Assembly (NCBI RefSeq): GCF_040881935.1 | Contig: NZ_JBBECH010000068.1 | Location: 19,976-83,975 of the forward strand | DNA length: 64,000 bases | Direction of reading: 5' to 3' | DNA from: Saccharospirillum sp040881935 | GTDB lineage: Bacteria > Pseudomonadota > Gammaproteobacteria > Pseudomonadales > Natronospirillaceae | Shown: piece by piece, positions 52,201 to 60,904 of the stretch | Numbering within the stretch: the first letter of the stretch is position 1 | How the letters are laid out: each line of letters starts with the position of its first letter | The notes under the pieces: generated by a model | What the model saw: only the letters and a program-made list of their open reading frames with translations | What the model was told of the DNA's origin: nothing | Databases searched by the model: none | Translations under genes and position numbers: made by a program

Positions 52201-53897
52201 ATGACTGGCAGATCGGCGAAGCACATGCTGACCTAGGCCCGGGTGGCGAAATACGCCTCAGCGGTCAGGGCACGAGTCGTTCTGTGGATCTGCGCGCAGA
52301 GGTGAACGTTCCGGAAGCTCAGCGCTGGCTGGGCAACAGTAGCACCTGGGCTGGCGGCTTGAAGGGCGTGCTGCAGGTGTCGGGAACACCGGAAGAGCCA
52401 GCCGTCTCCGCAGAGTTGGAATGGACATCGAGTCAGTGGCCGCTGCAACTGCAGGTTGATGTATCGACCGGCTCGGGTCGCCATCACGTCCAGGCCAGGG
52501 TGCTGGAATCGCAGGCACAGCGTTTGTTGGTGGATCTGAGTACCGAGCAGACCGCACTCGCTGACTGGGCTGGCCCGCTCTACCAGAGACCGTTCATCGC
52601 CGAAGCAGAGCTGGCCCTTAATGACACCGTGCTCGAACCGCTGCTGCGCAACCGGCCCGATCAGGATTTTACCGGCACTATAGACGGCCAGTTGTCAGTG
52701 TCCGGCAGCCTGGAGCGTCCCGAATGGGAAGGCCGCATTCAACTGAGTGACGGCCGCTATGAGAATGCGGTAAGCGGCGCTGTTCTGGCCGATATGAACG
52801 CCGAGCTTACGGCCAACAACCGCACCTTGCAGTTCAATCTGGGTGCTAACGACACCAACGGAGGCAATGTCTCCCTCGGCGGTGACGTGAACTGGCCCGA
52901 GGCCCGCGAGGTGTGGTGGATGCCGGAGCTGGATTTGGAGTTTAACGCCGATAATGCGCGCCTGGTGCGTCGGGCCGATGTTGATGCCACCATCGACGGT
53001 ACCATCACCGTTACCGGCTCGTGGCGTGATCTGCGGATCGCGGGCTTGCTCGATGTGTCGCCGCTGATTATTCAGCTCAATTCCCTGTTACAAAGCGGAG
53101 TCCCGACACTCAATGTGGTGCGCTCTCAGGAGGAGGAAGAGGAAATCGCTGCAGCCAATGAAGCCAGCGTTTTTGCCCCCGACGGGCAATGGCAGGTGCG
53201 CCTGCGCGCGCAGCGACGCGCCCAGATATATGGCCAGGGGCTCGCGGCTGAATTGTCCGGTGAACTGGATATCACCGATGATCTGGCCAATCCGCAAATC
53301 GGCGGGCGCTTTCAGGTCATTCGAGGTGCCTACACTGCCTTCGGCAAAAACTTCGATATTGAACGGGGCAACATTCAGGTGCAGGGCAACCAGTTGTTAC
53401 TGGATATTCTTGCCGTCTATGAAGGGCCGGACATTACCGTGAACCTGAACATTCAGGGGACTCAAAGCCAGTTGAGTCTGAGCCTGACATCGACACCGGC
53501 GCTGTCCAACGATGAGTTACTGGCGCGGCTGCTGTTTGGTCGCAGCATCGCCGAAATGTCGGCGCTGCAGGCGGTGCAACTGGCAACGGCATTGAACAGC
53601 CTGCGCAACCCCGGCAGTGGTCTGGATGTTTTCGGCACCACGCGTGACCTGCTTGGGCTGGATGCCCTGACGCTGGACAGCGGCACCAACGAGGAAGGCG
53701 AATCGGGTGTGAGCGTGCAGGCTGGTAAATACCTGAGCGATCGCATCTATCTGGAGGTGGAATCTGGCGTGGGTGCCGAGCAGGGGCTGGAGGGCAGCCT
53801 GCAGTTTCAACTGACACCCCGGGTAAACGTCGAACTCTACACCCGAGGTCAGTTTGGTGCGGGTGGCGTTGAACTGAACTGGAAAAACGACTACTGA
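49224..53897 (+). CDS. tamB: Translocation and assembly module inner-membrane protein TamB
   Basis: TamB is a very long AsmA-like protein spanning the periplasm; it bridges to TamA and probably carries phospholipids in a hydrophobic groove. The 1557-residue protein has one N-terminal membrane helix (about 15-37), then a long run of beta repeats typical of the AsmA/Vps13-like fold, and the C-terminal DUF490 domain ('LTSTPALSNDELLARLLFGR' and 'YLSDRIYLEVESGVG'). The length is larger than E. coli TamB (about 1260), with extra repeat units. It is translationally coupled to tamA. Confidence 0.95.
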   Translation: MAIRLRTVARRAWLTALGIVAVFILILVLSLAFLLGTETGRLTVLSQAERWLPVLTGQNLNLDNPRWATLGELSFDRLTYQAGDEGLSVVVDTGTLQWQPQYSWQRRVWIDVLAAEHVRVEVPAGSETEPTPETTTTTDPLGQLQAVWNRIPPIQLAQLSVAEFELSLPGRPDLRTRIEADAEINWGSWPARLALSLTEGEGQAVSASVTVDAVDSLSIRGDLNAAASGTWAQWINWPLDEPLKGTWDLRLSQPGSQWRADIEQIELPWREHQLALNGQISYSPAQTRLYLSPLNANIDGQTARLNGYLGPRQADLDIDADALPLALLNDVIPVSDVSGAVSIAGQFSGGWQQPQFDGNVKLEGDLRGDALSIRTESRATVSGVELESAQLNWGDARVEGEGRVQWDSRELDLSLIWFDLDQSRWQPWVSAWPEALTLTTEGRGDVTGTFDNPQFTGRIETSGIYQQAPFELSTDLTGTREWLELSATTLATEAGDIEASARLQLDNLALEATTDLFDVRSSWLAIAGVDLPVQQDWGLSGQLVWSGTATEPVASGNLTIAGQWQNQALNATLQIDRFDLTQVQLGQSQIQLADTETELSGLIDWQQQALDLNARVGALRLATIRPFLPALPDVLADLTGNTTGDVQVSGPWLEPAVDADLVFDGRWLDQPLTLKAQVSAENRRRWRIAQAEVTWSELGLSFSGDVQPFARQIEGNYQISNLTLTDLRRLPLTLPESLDSLTGSARAEGHIEGDLTAPRITSELAFDGEFESTPLTLAASVTELTPQQLTLASLALQSGDSELTASGVVELAPLRFDIDTELTNLSWAQMTPWLPDTDGLALNTLSGQSSARVSIGGSWPSLALEGQVQSRGQYLSDDYDLDWQGSGTLGDRLMHEAQITWGAAVLQLDLENQGDQIDGDVAMSRVSLQRLRALGVPLTDDLNGDINGQASITGALTDPDVDIELNAGGEWAGFVVNGNDRWQLSLVASGRMDDWQIGEAHADLGPGGEIRLSGQGTSRSVDLRAEVNVPEAQRWLGNSSTWAGGLKGVLQVSGTPEEPAVSAELEWTSSQWPLQLQVDVSTGSGRHHVQARVLESQAQRLLVDLSTEQTALADWAGPLYQRPFIAEAELALNDTVLEPLLRNRPDQDFTGTIDGQLSVSGSLERPEWEGRIQLSDGRYENAVSGAVLADMNAELTANNRTLQFNLGANDTNGGNVSLGGDVNWPEAREVWWMPELDLEFNADNARLVRRADVDATIDGTITVTGSWRDLRIAGLLDVSPLIIQLNSLLQSGVPTLNVVRSQEEEEEIAAANEASVFAPDGQWQVRLRAQRRAQIYGQGLAAELSGELDITDDLANPQIGGRFQVIRGAYTAFGKNFDIERGNIQVQGNQLLLDILAVYEGPDITVNLNIQGTQSQLSLSLTSTPALSNDELLARLLFGRSIAEMSALQAVQLATALNSLRNPGSGLDVFGTTRDLLGLDALTLDSGTNEEGESGVSVQAGKYLSDRIYLEVESGVGAEQGLEGSLQFQLTPRVNVELYTRGQFGAGGVELNWKNDY

Positions 53898-54022
53898 GTG
53901 TCAGGCTAACAAGAGAATCAGAACGTTGCGACCGCGCTAAATAATACTCGCTACAGTAGCGTTGACGATGGCTTTTGCCTATTCTGGCTCGCTTGCATTA
54001 TCTAGCCTGCCTTGAGGTTACT

Positions 54023-55768
54023 GTGTCTGTTTTCTGGAAATTACGCTGGTTTTTTAAAGTCGAATGGCGCCGCTACATCATCGCGATCAGCGCACTGGTG
54101 ATTGTCGGCTTCGCCGTACTGGTGCCACCCTGGATCACCGGCCGGGTCGTGGATGGCATCGCTGAACGCACCCTCACACTGAACCAGCTCTGGTGGAATG
54201 TGGGTATTGTGATCGCCGTTGCTCTGGTCAGCTATGTGATGCGCGTGGTGTGGCGGGTGGCCCTGTTCGGTGCCAGCTATGCGCTGTCGAACCGGTTGCG
54301 TCGCGATATTTACCGGCATCTTACGCGTCAGTCATCTTCCTTTTTCCAAAAACATAACACCGGCGATTTGATGGCCCGCGCCACCAATGATATTCAAGCC
54401 GTGGAAATGACAGCGGGTGAAGCGGTGCTGGCACTGTTCGATGGGGCATTGACCGGTATATTGGTATTAACGGTGATGACCACTCAAATAAGCTGGCAAC
54501 TCACGCTAATTGCGTTAGTACCCTGGCCCATTGTTGGCTTTTTTATGTGGCGTTTTGGTCAGGAATTGCACGCCTCCTTTCGGTTGGCCCAAGCACGGTT
54601 CAGTGATTTGAACGACAAGGCACAGGAAAGTATTTCCGGTATTCGCCTGATCCGCGCGTTCGGCCGTGAGGGCGTTGAGGATGATCAGTTCAACACCATT
54701 GCCCGCGAAGCCAATGCGGCGAATCTCGCGGTAGCACGCACCGACAGTAAATACGATCCGGCCATTTCACTGGCCGTGGGTATGTCTTTCTTTTTGAGCG
54801 TGGCGGGCGGTGCCTGGTTTATTGTGAACGATCAGTTAACCCTGGGTCAGCTAACCAGTTTTACGCTCTATCTGGGTTTTATGATTTGGCCCATGTTCGC
54901 AGTCGGCTGGATGCTGAATCTGGTCGAGCGTGGTCAGGCGGCTTACGAGCGCATTGATGAACTGATGCATACCGAACCGACGATCAAAGACGGTGGTACC
55001 TTTACCGGCGATGCCGAAGCGTCGATTCAGATGAACATCCGGTCGTTTCAGCATGCCGCGGAACTGCCTACGGTTTTGCACGATCTGGAGCTCTCCGTGC
55101 GCGCCGGAGAACTGGTCGGCATTGTCGGCCCGACCGGTGCCGGCAAATCTACCTTGCTGGATTTACTGGCTCGCTTGCAGGAAGGTGATGCGGCCGATAT
55201 TCGCCTGGGTGACCGCCCCATCGCTGAGTTTACCCTCGACAATTTGCGCCGCCATTTGTCGGTGGTGCCGCAGACGCCCTTCTTGTTTACCGCGACCGTC
55301 GCAGAAAATATTGCGCTCGGTCAGCCGGATGCCAGCCGTGAAGCCATTGAGGCGGCGGCCCGCATTGCCCAGATTCACGATGATATACTGCGCTTCAGCG
55401 ACGGCTATGAAACGCTTGTCGGCGAGCGCGGTGTGACGCTTTCCGGTGGTCAGAAACAGCGGGTGGCCATTGCGCGTGCCTTGCTAACCGACGCGCCGGT
55501 ACTGGTGCTCGACGATGCACTCTCGGCGGTCGATGTACGAACCGAACAGGGTATTCTGGCGCATTTAAAGGCCGCCCGGTCCGGACGCACCACTCTGATC
55601 AGTTGCCACCGACTGACGGCCATTGAAGAGGCCGACCAGATACTGGTGCTCGACCAGGGGCATTGCATCGAACGCGGCACGCACCGGGAACTACTGGCAT
55701 TGGGCGGTTGGTATCAACGCACCTACGCTTACCAGCAACTGGAACAAGTGGTGGAGGCGGGCCAATGA
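54023..55768 (+). CDS. Heterodimeric ABC exporter half-transporter, degenerate-site subunit (MdlA/SmdA-like)
   Basis: The 581-residue protein has a six-helix type I exporter membrane domain and a C-terminal ATPase with Walker A 'GPTGAGKST', a canonical signature 'LSGGQKQRVAIARA' and Walker B 'VLVLDDALSAVD', in which the catalytic Glu is Asp. That change marks the non-hydrolysing site of asymmetric exporters. A GTG at 54023 with GAGG upstream gives a basic N-terminus; the frame continues to 53975 without support. Its stop overlaps the partner gene. Candidate substrates are drugs, peptides or lipids. Confidence 0.9.
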   Translation: MSVFWKLRWFFKVEWRRYIIAISALVIVGFAVLVPPWITGRVVDGIAERTLTLNQLWWNVGIVIAVALVSYVMRVVWRVALFGASYALSNRLRRDIYRHLTRQSSSFFQKHNTGDLMARATNDIQAVEMTAGEAVLALFDGALTGILVLTVMTTQISWQLTLIALVPWPIVGFFMWRFGQELHASFRLAQARFSDLNDKAQESISGIRLIRAFGREGVEDDQFNTIAREANAANLAVARTDSKYDPAISLAVGMSFFLSVAGGAWFIVNDQLTLGQLTSFTLYLGFMIWPMFAVGWMLNLVERGQAAYERIDELMHTEPTIKDGGTFTGDAEASIQMNIRSFQHAAELPTVLHDLELSVRAGELVGIVGPTGAGKSTLLDLLARLQEGDAADIRLGDRPIAEFTLDNLRRHLSVVPQTPFLFTATVAENIALGQPDASREAIEAAARIAQIHDDILRFSDGYETLVGERGVTLSGGQKQRVAIARALLTDAPVLVLDDALSAVDVRTEQGILAHLKAARSGRTTLISCHRLTAIEEADQILVLDQGHCIERGTHRELLALGGWYQRTYAYQQLEQVVEAGQ

Positions 55769-57510
55769 AAGGTACCTTCTCTCGTCTGCTGCGTTACGGT
55801 TTGGCCTATCGCCCGATGCTGATTCAGGCGGTGTTGTTGCTCACGCTGGCCACCGCTGGCAATGTACTGGGCCCCTACCTGATTAAAGTGTTTATCGACA
55901 GCTTCCTGACCCCGGGCTACTGGGCAGTCACGCCTCTGGTCGGTCTGGTGCTGGCGTACATAACCGCTCAACTGATCTCGGCGGTGTGCTTTTTTCAGCA
56001 AGCGATTCGCTTTAACCGCATTGCGCTGAACGTGGTGCAAACCATTCGTGAACAGGTATTCGCCAAGGTGATGCGCTTGCCGCTGTCGTTTTTTGACCAC
56101 ACCCCAACCGGCAGTTTGATCAGCCGCATCACCAACGACACCGAAGCGATCAAGGATCTGTACGTTAACGTTATTTCTGTGGTCATTCAGAACAGCATCC
56201 GCATGACCGGTATTCTGATTGCGATGGCGTTTCTGAACCTGAAACTCATGTTAATTTGTGTGGTGCTGGTGCCTGCGGTGATCAGCATCATGCTGATTTA
56301 CCAGAAACTGTCGACGCCGGTGTTTCAGCAGGTGCGTACCTTGCTCAGCGACATCAACGCGCGTATGAACGAAGGCATTCAGGGCATGTCGGTGATCCAA
56401 CTGATGAATCAGCAGAGCCGCTTCAGTCGTGCCTTTGAAGCAACCAGCACCGACCACTACAAAGCCAAAATTCGCACTATAATGATCGATGGCCTGATGC
56501 TGCGTGCACTGGTCGATCTGGTGTACATGGGGTTACTGGCAGGCTTGCTGTTCGCCTTTGGCTGGGATTTTATGAGCCCCACCGGTGCGATTCAGGTGGG
56601 TGTTATCTACGCCTTCCTGAATTACCTCGGCAACCTGACTGAGCCCGTCATCGATATGATCTCGCGGCTGAATATGTTTCAGCAGGCGCTGGTCTCAGCC
56701 GACCGGGTATTCAAGTTGCTCGATGAACCCACGGTGCCGGTACCCACTCATCCGGAAAGCCCGCGCGATGCTTCGGTGAAATTTGAGATCGAGGCGTTCA
56801 GTTACGATGGCCGTACGACGGTGCTCACGGATGTGAACCTGGCCATTGAACCCGGTCAGTTCGTGGGCATTGTGGGCCACACCGGTTCAGGCAAGAGCAC
56901 GCTGATGTCACTGCTGATGGGCTTTTACCCGGTCGAGCTGGGCACGGTGCGCGTGGGCGATATCCCACTCGATCGCATCGACCCGGCCGAGCGCAGCCGG
57001 CGCATGGGCCTGGTGCAACAGGACCCGTTCATTTTCATGGGCACCATTGCCGATAATATCCGCCTGGAGTGGGATCTGACCGACGCAGACGTCGAGCAAG
57101 CGGCCCGCCAGGCGCAACTGCACGATGCCATCATGCGCATGCCCAAGGGCTACCAAACTGTGCTAACCGAGCGCGGCGGCAACCTTAGCAACGGCCAACG
57201 CCAGTTACTCAGCCTGGCCCGTACCCTGGCGCGCAAGCCAGACATTCTGATTCTCGATGAAGCCACCGCCAACATCGACAGCCACACCGAGGCGCTGATC
57301 CAACAATCGCTGATGGCGTTGCGCGGTCACATCACCATCATCGCCATCGCTCACCGCCTGAGCACGGTGATGGAAGCCGACCAGATCGTGGTACTCCACC
57401 AGGGTCACATCCAACAACAGGGCCACCATAGAGAACTGATGGCCGAAGAAGGCCTCTATCGTCACATGTATGAGTTACAGCAGCAAAAAGACCCGGTTGT
57501 TTCCGCTTAG
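55765..57510 (+). CDS. Heterodimeric ABC exporter half-transporter, catalytic-site subunit (MdlB/SmdB-like)
   Basis: The 581-residue partner has the same domain order. Its Walker A is 'GHTGSGKST' and Walker B 'ILILDEATANID' keeps the catalytic Glu, while its signature is altered to 'LSNGQRQLLSLART'. In the dimer this places the altered signature opposite the Asp-containing Walker B of the first subunit, giving one degenerate and one competent ATP site, as in TM287/288 and BmrCD. The ATG at 55765 overlaps the upstream stop (ATGA), so the two are co-translated. Confidence 0.92.
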   Translation: MKGTFSRLLRYGLAYRPMLIQAVLLLTLATAGNVLGPYLIKVFIDSFLTPGYWAVTPLVGLVLAYITAQLISAVCFFQQAIRFNRIALNVVQTIREQVFAKVMRLPLSFFDHTPTGSLISRITNDTEAIKDLYVNVISVVIQNSIRMTGILIAMAFLNLKLMLICVVLVPAVISIMLIYQKLSTPVFQQVRTLLSDINARMNEGIQGMSVIQLMNQQSRFSRAFEATSTDHYKAKIRTIMIDGLMLRALVDLVYMGLLAGLLFAFGWDFMSPTGAIQVGVIYAFLNYLGNLTEPVIDMISRLNMFQQALVSADRVFKLLDEPTVPVPTHPESPRDASVKFEIEAFSYDGRTTVLTDVNLAIEPGQFVGIVGHTGSGKSTLMSLLMGFYPVELGTVRVGDIPLDRIDPAERSRRMGLVQQDPFIFMGTIADNIRLEWDLTDADVEQAARQAQLHDAIMRMPKGYQTVLTERGGNLSNGQRQLLSLARTLARKPDILILDEATANIDSHTEALIQQSLMALRGHITIIAIAHRLSTVMEADQIVVLHQGHIQQQGHHRELMAEEGLYRHMYELQQQKDPVVSA

Positions 57511-57631
57511 TTGCCTGAGATGACTTAGCTGCCCCGGTTGCCATTTACCCGGATCAATCTGGCAGCGCGCTCCCCACCTTTACGTCCCTGTCTCCTGAAA
57601 GTCCTTGCATTTCACACTGATCTTTCTAAAC

Positions 57632-57649
57632 TTTCAGAAAATACTGAAA
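57632..57649. promoter_or_regulatory. Inverted repeat TTTCAG-N6-CTGAAA
   Basis: A perfect 6-bp inverted repeat lies just upstream of the FNR-like site in the leader of the regulator-cydAB operon. It could be the operator of the GbsR-type regulator encoded downstream; this is inference from position. Confidence 0.35.
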
Positions 57650-57662
57650 TTACGAAAATCTC

Positions 57663-57702
57663 ATGATCTGCATCAAGATGCATGGCAAGGATTTTCTATA
57701 AG
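57663..57702 (+). promoter_or_regulatory. Candidate FNR/ANR-activated promoter of the regulator-cydAB operon
   Basis: ATGAT-CTGC-ATCAA (57663-57676) matches the FNR/ANR/DNR box TTGAT-N4-ATCAA at 9 of 10 positions. A good -10, TATAAG, lies at 57697-57702, which puts the box centre about 40 bases before the expected start site, the class II activation position. Low-oxygen control of a cytochrome bd oxidase operon is well known. The transcript would carry palindrome G in its leader. Confidence 0.5.
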
Positions 57703-57729
57703 CGGGATTTGGAGTTGGCAGTTAGATCA

Positions 57730-57842
57730 GTGCCAGGTGCCGGGTGAGCCTATCCGGGGAAGTCCGCAACATGGATGTTGCGGTCTAGGCCCCATGGACG
57801 GGTTTACGCCGACCCCGGATAGGCTCACCCGGTGCCTGGCAC
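57730..57842 (+). repeat. Intergenic palindrome, copy G (short form)
   Basis: Arms 57730-57759 and 57813-57842 pair at 28 of 30 positions, and both exceptions are G.U-compatible on the plus strand. The inner hairpin CCGCAACAT-GG-ATGTTGCGG and the core CTAGGCCCCATGGACGGGTT are exact. It lies in the presumed 5' leader of the regulator-cydAB operon, in its sense orientation. Confidence 0.87.
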
Positions 57843-57899
57843 GGACTCCTGGCACCGTATCAAACTGAACCCCGATACCTGTCTTTGATAGAGGGCGCG

Positions 57900-58469
57900 A
57901 TGAAGCTGACCACTGAACTCGAAAACATGATCCTGCATTTTGGTGAAATGGCCAGTCGCTGGGGTTTTAACCGGTCCGTCGGCCAAATGCTGGCCTTGCT
58001 GGTGTTCAGCGATGAGCCCTTGTCAGCAGATGACATTGCAACTTCACTTAGCATCTCTCGCGGCAATGTCAGCATGGCGTTGAAGGAACTGCATTCGTGG
58101 CGGCTAATTCGAACGCACCGTGAGCCCGGAGACCGGAAAGACTACTTTCTGGCCAATGGCACCATCTGGGAGCTGGCGCAGCAGGTGCTGGCAGAGCGTA
58201 AAAAGCGGGAAGTGGACCCGACGCTGTCGATGCTGCGCAGCCAGCTGATGACCAGTGAGCAAGACGATATGCCCGGTCATGCTCGTCAGCAGATGCAGGA
58301 AATCCATGATCTTCTGGAATTGTTTAACCACTGGTTCGACGACATGCAACACATGAAACCCGAACACCTGAAAGCGCTGATGCGGCTGGGTTCCGGTGTT
58401 GGGAAAGTATTGGAAATGACTGACCGGTTGCGACCGAAAACAAAAATGAAAGCCATCGGCAATGACTAA
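57900..58469 (+). CDS. GbsR/MarR-type transcriptional regulator
   Basis: The 189-residue protein has a GbsR-like winged helix: 'FGEMASRWGFNRSVGQMLAL', then the recognition region 'ADDIATSLSISRGNVSMALK' and the wing 'LIRTHREPGDRKDYFLA'. The C-terminal half is helical and probably dimerises. The ATG at 57900 follows GAGGG. It is 25 bases upstream of cydA, so it probably regulates its own operon with cydAB. The signal is unknown. Confidence 0.85.
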   Translation: MKLTTELENMILHFGEMASRWGFNRSVGQMLALLVFSDEPLSADDIATSLSISRGNVSMALKELHSWRLIRTHREPGDRKDYFLANGTIWELAQQVLAERKKREVDPTLSMLRSQLMTSEQDDMPGHARQQMQEIHDLLELFNHWFDDMQHMKPEHLKALMRLGSGVGKVLEMTDRLRPKTKMKAIGND

Positions 58470-58494
58470 GGATTAACCTTTATCTGGAGGATCT

Positions 58495-59898
58495 ATGGAA
58501 TCTCAACTCGCCGATGTATTGATGTTGTCGCGAATTCAGTTCGCCGCCAACATCAGCTTTCACATCCTGTTTCCGACCATCACCATTGCGCTGGCCTGGT
58601 TTCTGGTTTATTTCAGGGTACGCCATGAGATCAGCGGCCACCCGGTCTGGATGCGGATTTACCGCTTCTGGGTGAAGGTGTTTGCGCTGAGTTTCGCGCT
58701 CGGTGTCGTCAGCGGTATTACCATGAGTTTTCAGTTTGGCACCAACTGGCCAGGTTTTATGGAAACCGTCGGTAATATTGCCGGGCCTTTGCTGGGCTAT
58801 GAAGTGCTGACCGCATTTTTTATGGAAGCTACTTTTCTGGGCATCATGCTGTTCGGTAGCCAACGGGTACCCAGTTGGTTGCATACTTTGTCAACGGTTC
58901 TGGTGGCCATTGGCACGTCGTTATCCGCGTTCTGGATCATCGCGCTGAACAGCTGGATGCACACGCCCGATGGTTTTGAAATGATTGACGGCGTTGCCCA
59001 TGCCGTTAGCTGGTGGGATGTTATTTTCAACGCCTCCATGCCGTACCGGTTGACGCACATGATGATTGCTTCCGGGTTAACTGCCTCGTTTTTGGTGGCG
59101 GGCTTGTCAGCCTATCGGCTGTTGAAAGGCGATACCAAACTGGCGCCGCGTAAGGCGATGAGTGCGGGTGTTGTGGTTGCCGCCTTGTTGATTCCGGTGC
59201 AAATTTTTGTCGGTGACCTGCATGGCTTGAATACCTTTGAGCACCAGCCACAAAAGATCGCAGCGATGGAGGGCGTTTGGGAGACAGAGCGCGGTGCGCC
59301 GTTGTTGCTCTTTGCCTGGCCGGATGAAGAAACACGCTCGAATGCCTTTGAACTGGGCGTTCCGGGGCTGGCGAGTTTTATTCTTACGCATGATATGAAC
59401 GGCGAAATTCCCGGTCTGAACGAGTTCGAAGAAGGGCACCCGCCGGTTAAGCCCTTGTTCTTTGGCTTCCGCATCATGGTTGGCCTGGGTCTGCTGATGC
59501 TAGCCGTTAGCTGGCTAAGCACCTGGTTTTTGTGGCGGCGTGGCGAGGTACCGGTGTGGATGCAACGCACCCTGGTTGGCATGACCTTTTCGGGCTGGGT
59601 GGCCACTCTGGCTGGCTGGTATGTGACTGAAATTGGCCGCCAGCCCTGGCTTGTCTCCGGTGTATTGCGTACGTCCGAAGCGGTGACGACGGTGCCCGGT
59701 GCGCATGTCGGGGTGTCTCTGACCCTGTATCTGGTGCTCTATGCCGTACTGCTATTTGCCTATTTGCAAACCCTGTTTTACATGGCGCGGAAATCGGTAG
59801 ACGTGGAAGAATTTGAGCGTGAAGCGCATGTGGATCTCGATGAACTGGAAGCCCGCGCTTCCGCCGAACGTGATGCAACACCCGAGGAGGCCCGCTAA
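58495..59898 (+). CDS. cydA: Cytochrome bd-type quinol oxidase subunit I (CIO type)
   Basis: CydA carries the hemes and the quinol site of cytochrome bd in the inner membrane. The 467-residue protein has about nine membrane helices, the heme ligand His23 in 'NISFHILFP', the Q-loop 'FEHQPQKIAAMEGVWETERG' and the 'GRQPW' motif. The short Q-loop and overall length are those of the cyanide-insensitive (CioA/CydA-S) group. A strong ribosome-binding site (GGAGG) precedes the ATG, and the stop overlaps cydB (TAATG). The operon has a regulator and an FNR-like promoter upstream. Confidence 0.95.
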   Translation: MESQLADVLMLSRIQFAANISFHILFPTITIALAWFLVYFRVRHEISGHPVWMRIYRFWVKVFALSFALGVVSGITMSFQFGTNWPGFMETVGNIAGPLLGYEVLTAFFMEATFLGIMLFGSQRVPSWLHTLSTVLVAIGTSLSAFWIIALNSWMHTPDGFEMIDGVAHAVSWWDVIFNASMPYRLTHMMIASGLTASFLVAGLSAYRLLKGDTKLAPRKAMSAGVVVAALLIPVQIFVGDLHGLNTFEHQPQKIAAMEGVWETERGAPLLLFAWPDEETRSNAFELGVPGLASFILTHDMNGEIPGLNEFEEGHPPVKPLFFGFRIMVGLGLLMLAVSWLSTWFLWRRGEVPVWMQRTLVGMTFSGWVATLAGWYVTEIGRQPWLVSGVLRTSEAVTTVPGAHVGVSLTLYLVLYAVLLFAYLQTLFYMARKSVDVEEFEREAHVDLDELEARASAERDATPEEAR

Positions 59899-60896
59899 TG
59901 AACCTTACAGACTGGTTACCCGAAATTTTTCTGGTACTGATGGGCCTGGCCGTATTGATCTACGCCGTGCTCGATGGCTTCGACCTCGGCGTCGGGCTGC
60001 TGTTGCCGATGGAGGACGAACCGCAACGTACTCAGATGATCGCCTCTATTGGGCCGTTCTGGGATGCGAATGAAACCTGGCTGGTGCTGGCCGTCGGCAT
60101 TTTATTAATTGCTTTCCCGGAGGCGCATAGCCTGGTGCTGCGAGAACTATATTTGCCTGCGGCTTTCTTATTGATCGGACTTATTTTGCGCGGCGTCTCC
60201 TTTGACTTTCGCGCCAAGGCCGTCACCGGTCATCGGCGTCAATGGGATTACGCCTTTAAAACCGGTTCGCTGATAACGTCGCTTACGCTTGGCTATATGC
60301 TCGGCCGCTATGTACTCGCCTTTCAAACTGGCTGGGTAGCTCAAACGTTTGCGGTACTGAGCGGTATCTGCGTTACAGCGGCCTTTGCTTACATCGGCGG
60401 TGCCTGGCTGGTGATGAAGTCCGAAGGGGAGTTGCAGAGCCGGGCTGCACACTGGTCACGCCGCGCCGGATGGTTCGCGGCCTTGGGCATAGCAGCAATA
60501 AGCATCATCAACCCGATTGTCAGTGCCGATGTCGCCGAACGTTGGTTGAGTGTGCCTGCTGTGTTTTTGTTGATCCCGATTCCGCTGGTGTGTCTGATTC
60601 TGGTGATTCTGGTCGATCAGTATCTGAAACAAGTGCCTACGCGCGATGACGTGGGGTGCTGGTTTCCCTTCGTGGCCGTAGCGCTGTTGTTCTTGTTGAG
60701 CTTTCTTGGCCTGGCCTACAGCTTTTTTCCGTACGTGGTACCTGGCCAGCTCACAGCCGCCGAAGCGGCCAGTGCGACCGCCTCGCTCCAGTTTATTGGT
60801 GTTGGCGTTGCCATCGTGTTACCACTAATACTGGCCTATACAGCGTTTTCCTACCGGGTGTTCTGGGGAAAATCGATTGAGCTCAAATACTACTGA
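59898..60896 (+). CDS. cydB: Cytochrome bd-type quinol oxidase subunit II
   Basis: The 332-residue protein has about eight to nine membrane helices and the conserved start 'EIFLVLMGLAVLIYAVLDGF', 'GVGLLLPM' and 'GPFWDANETWLVLAVGILL'. It ends with 'YTAFSYRVFWGKSIELKYY'. It pairs with the CydA protein encoded upstream, to which it is translationally coupled. No cydX-like small gene fits between cydB and the convergent cupin gene, 8 bases away. Confidence 0.95.
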   Translation: MNLTDWLPEIFLVLMGLAVLIYAVLDGFDLGVGLLLPMEDEPQRTQMIASIGPFWDANETWLVLAVGILLIAFPEAHSLVLRELYLPAAFLLIGLILRGVSFDFRAKAVTGHRRQWDYAFKTGSLITSLTLGYMLGRYVLAFQTGWVAQTFAVLSGICVTAAFAYIGGAWLVMKSEGELQSRAAHWSRRAGWFAALGIAAISIINPIVSADVAERWLSVPAVFLLIPIPLVCLILVILVDQYLKQVPTRDDVGCWFPFVAVALLFLLSFLGLAYSFFPYVVPGQLTAAEAASATASLQFIGVGVAIVLPLILAYTAFSYRVFWGKSIELKYY

Positions 60897-60904
60897 GCGT
60901 AAGT

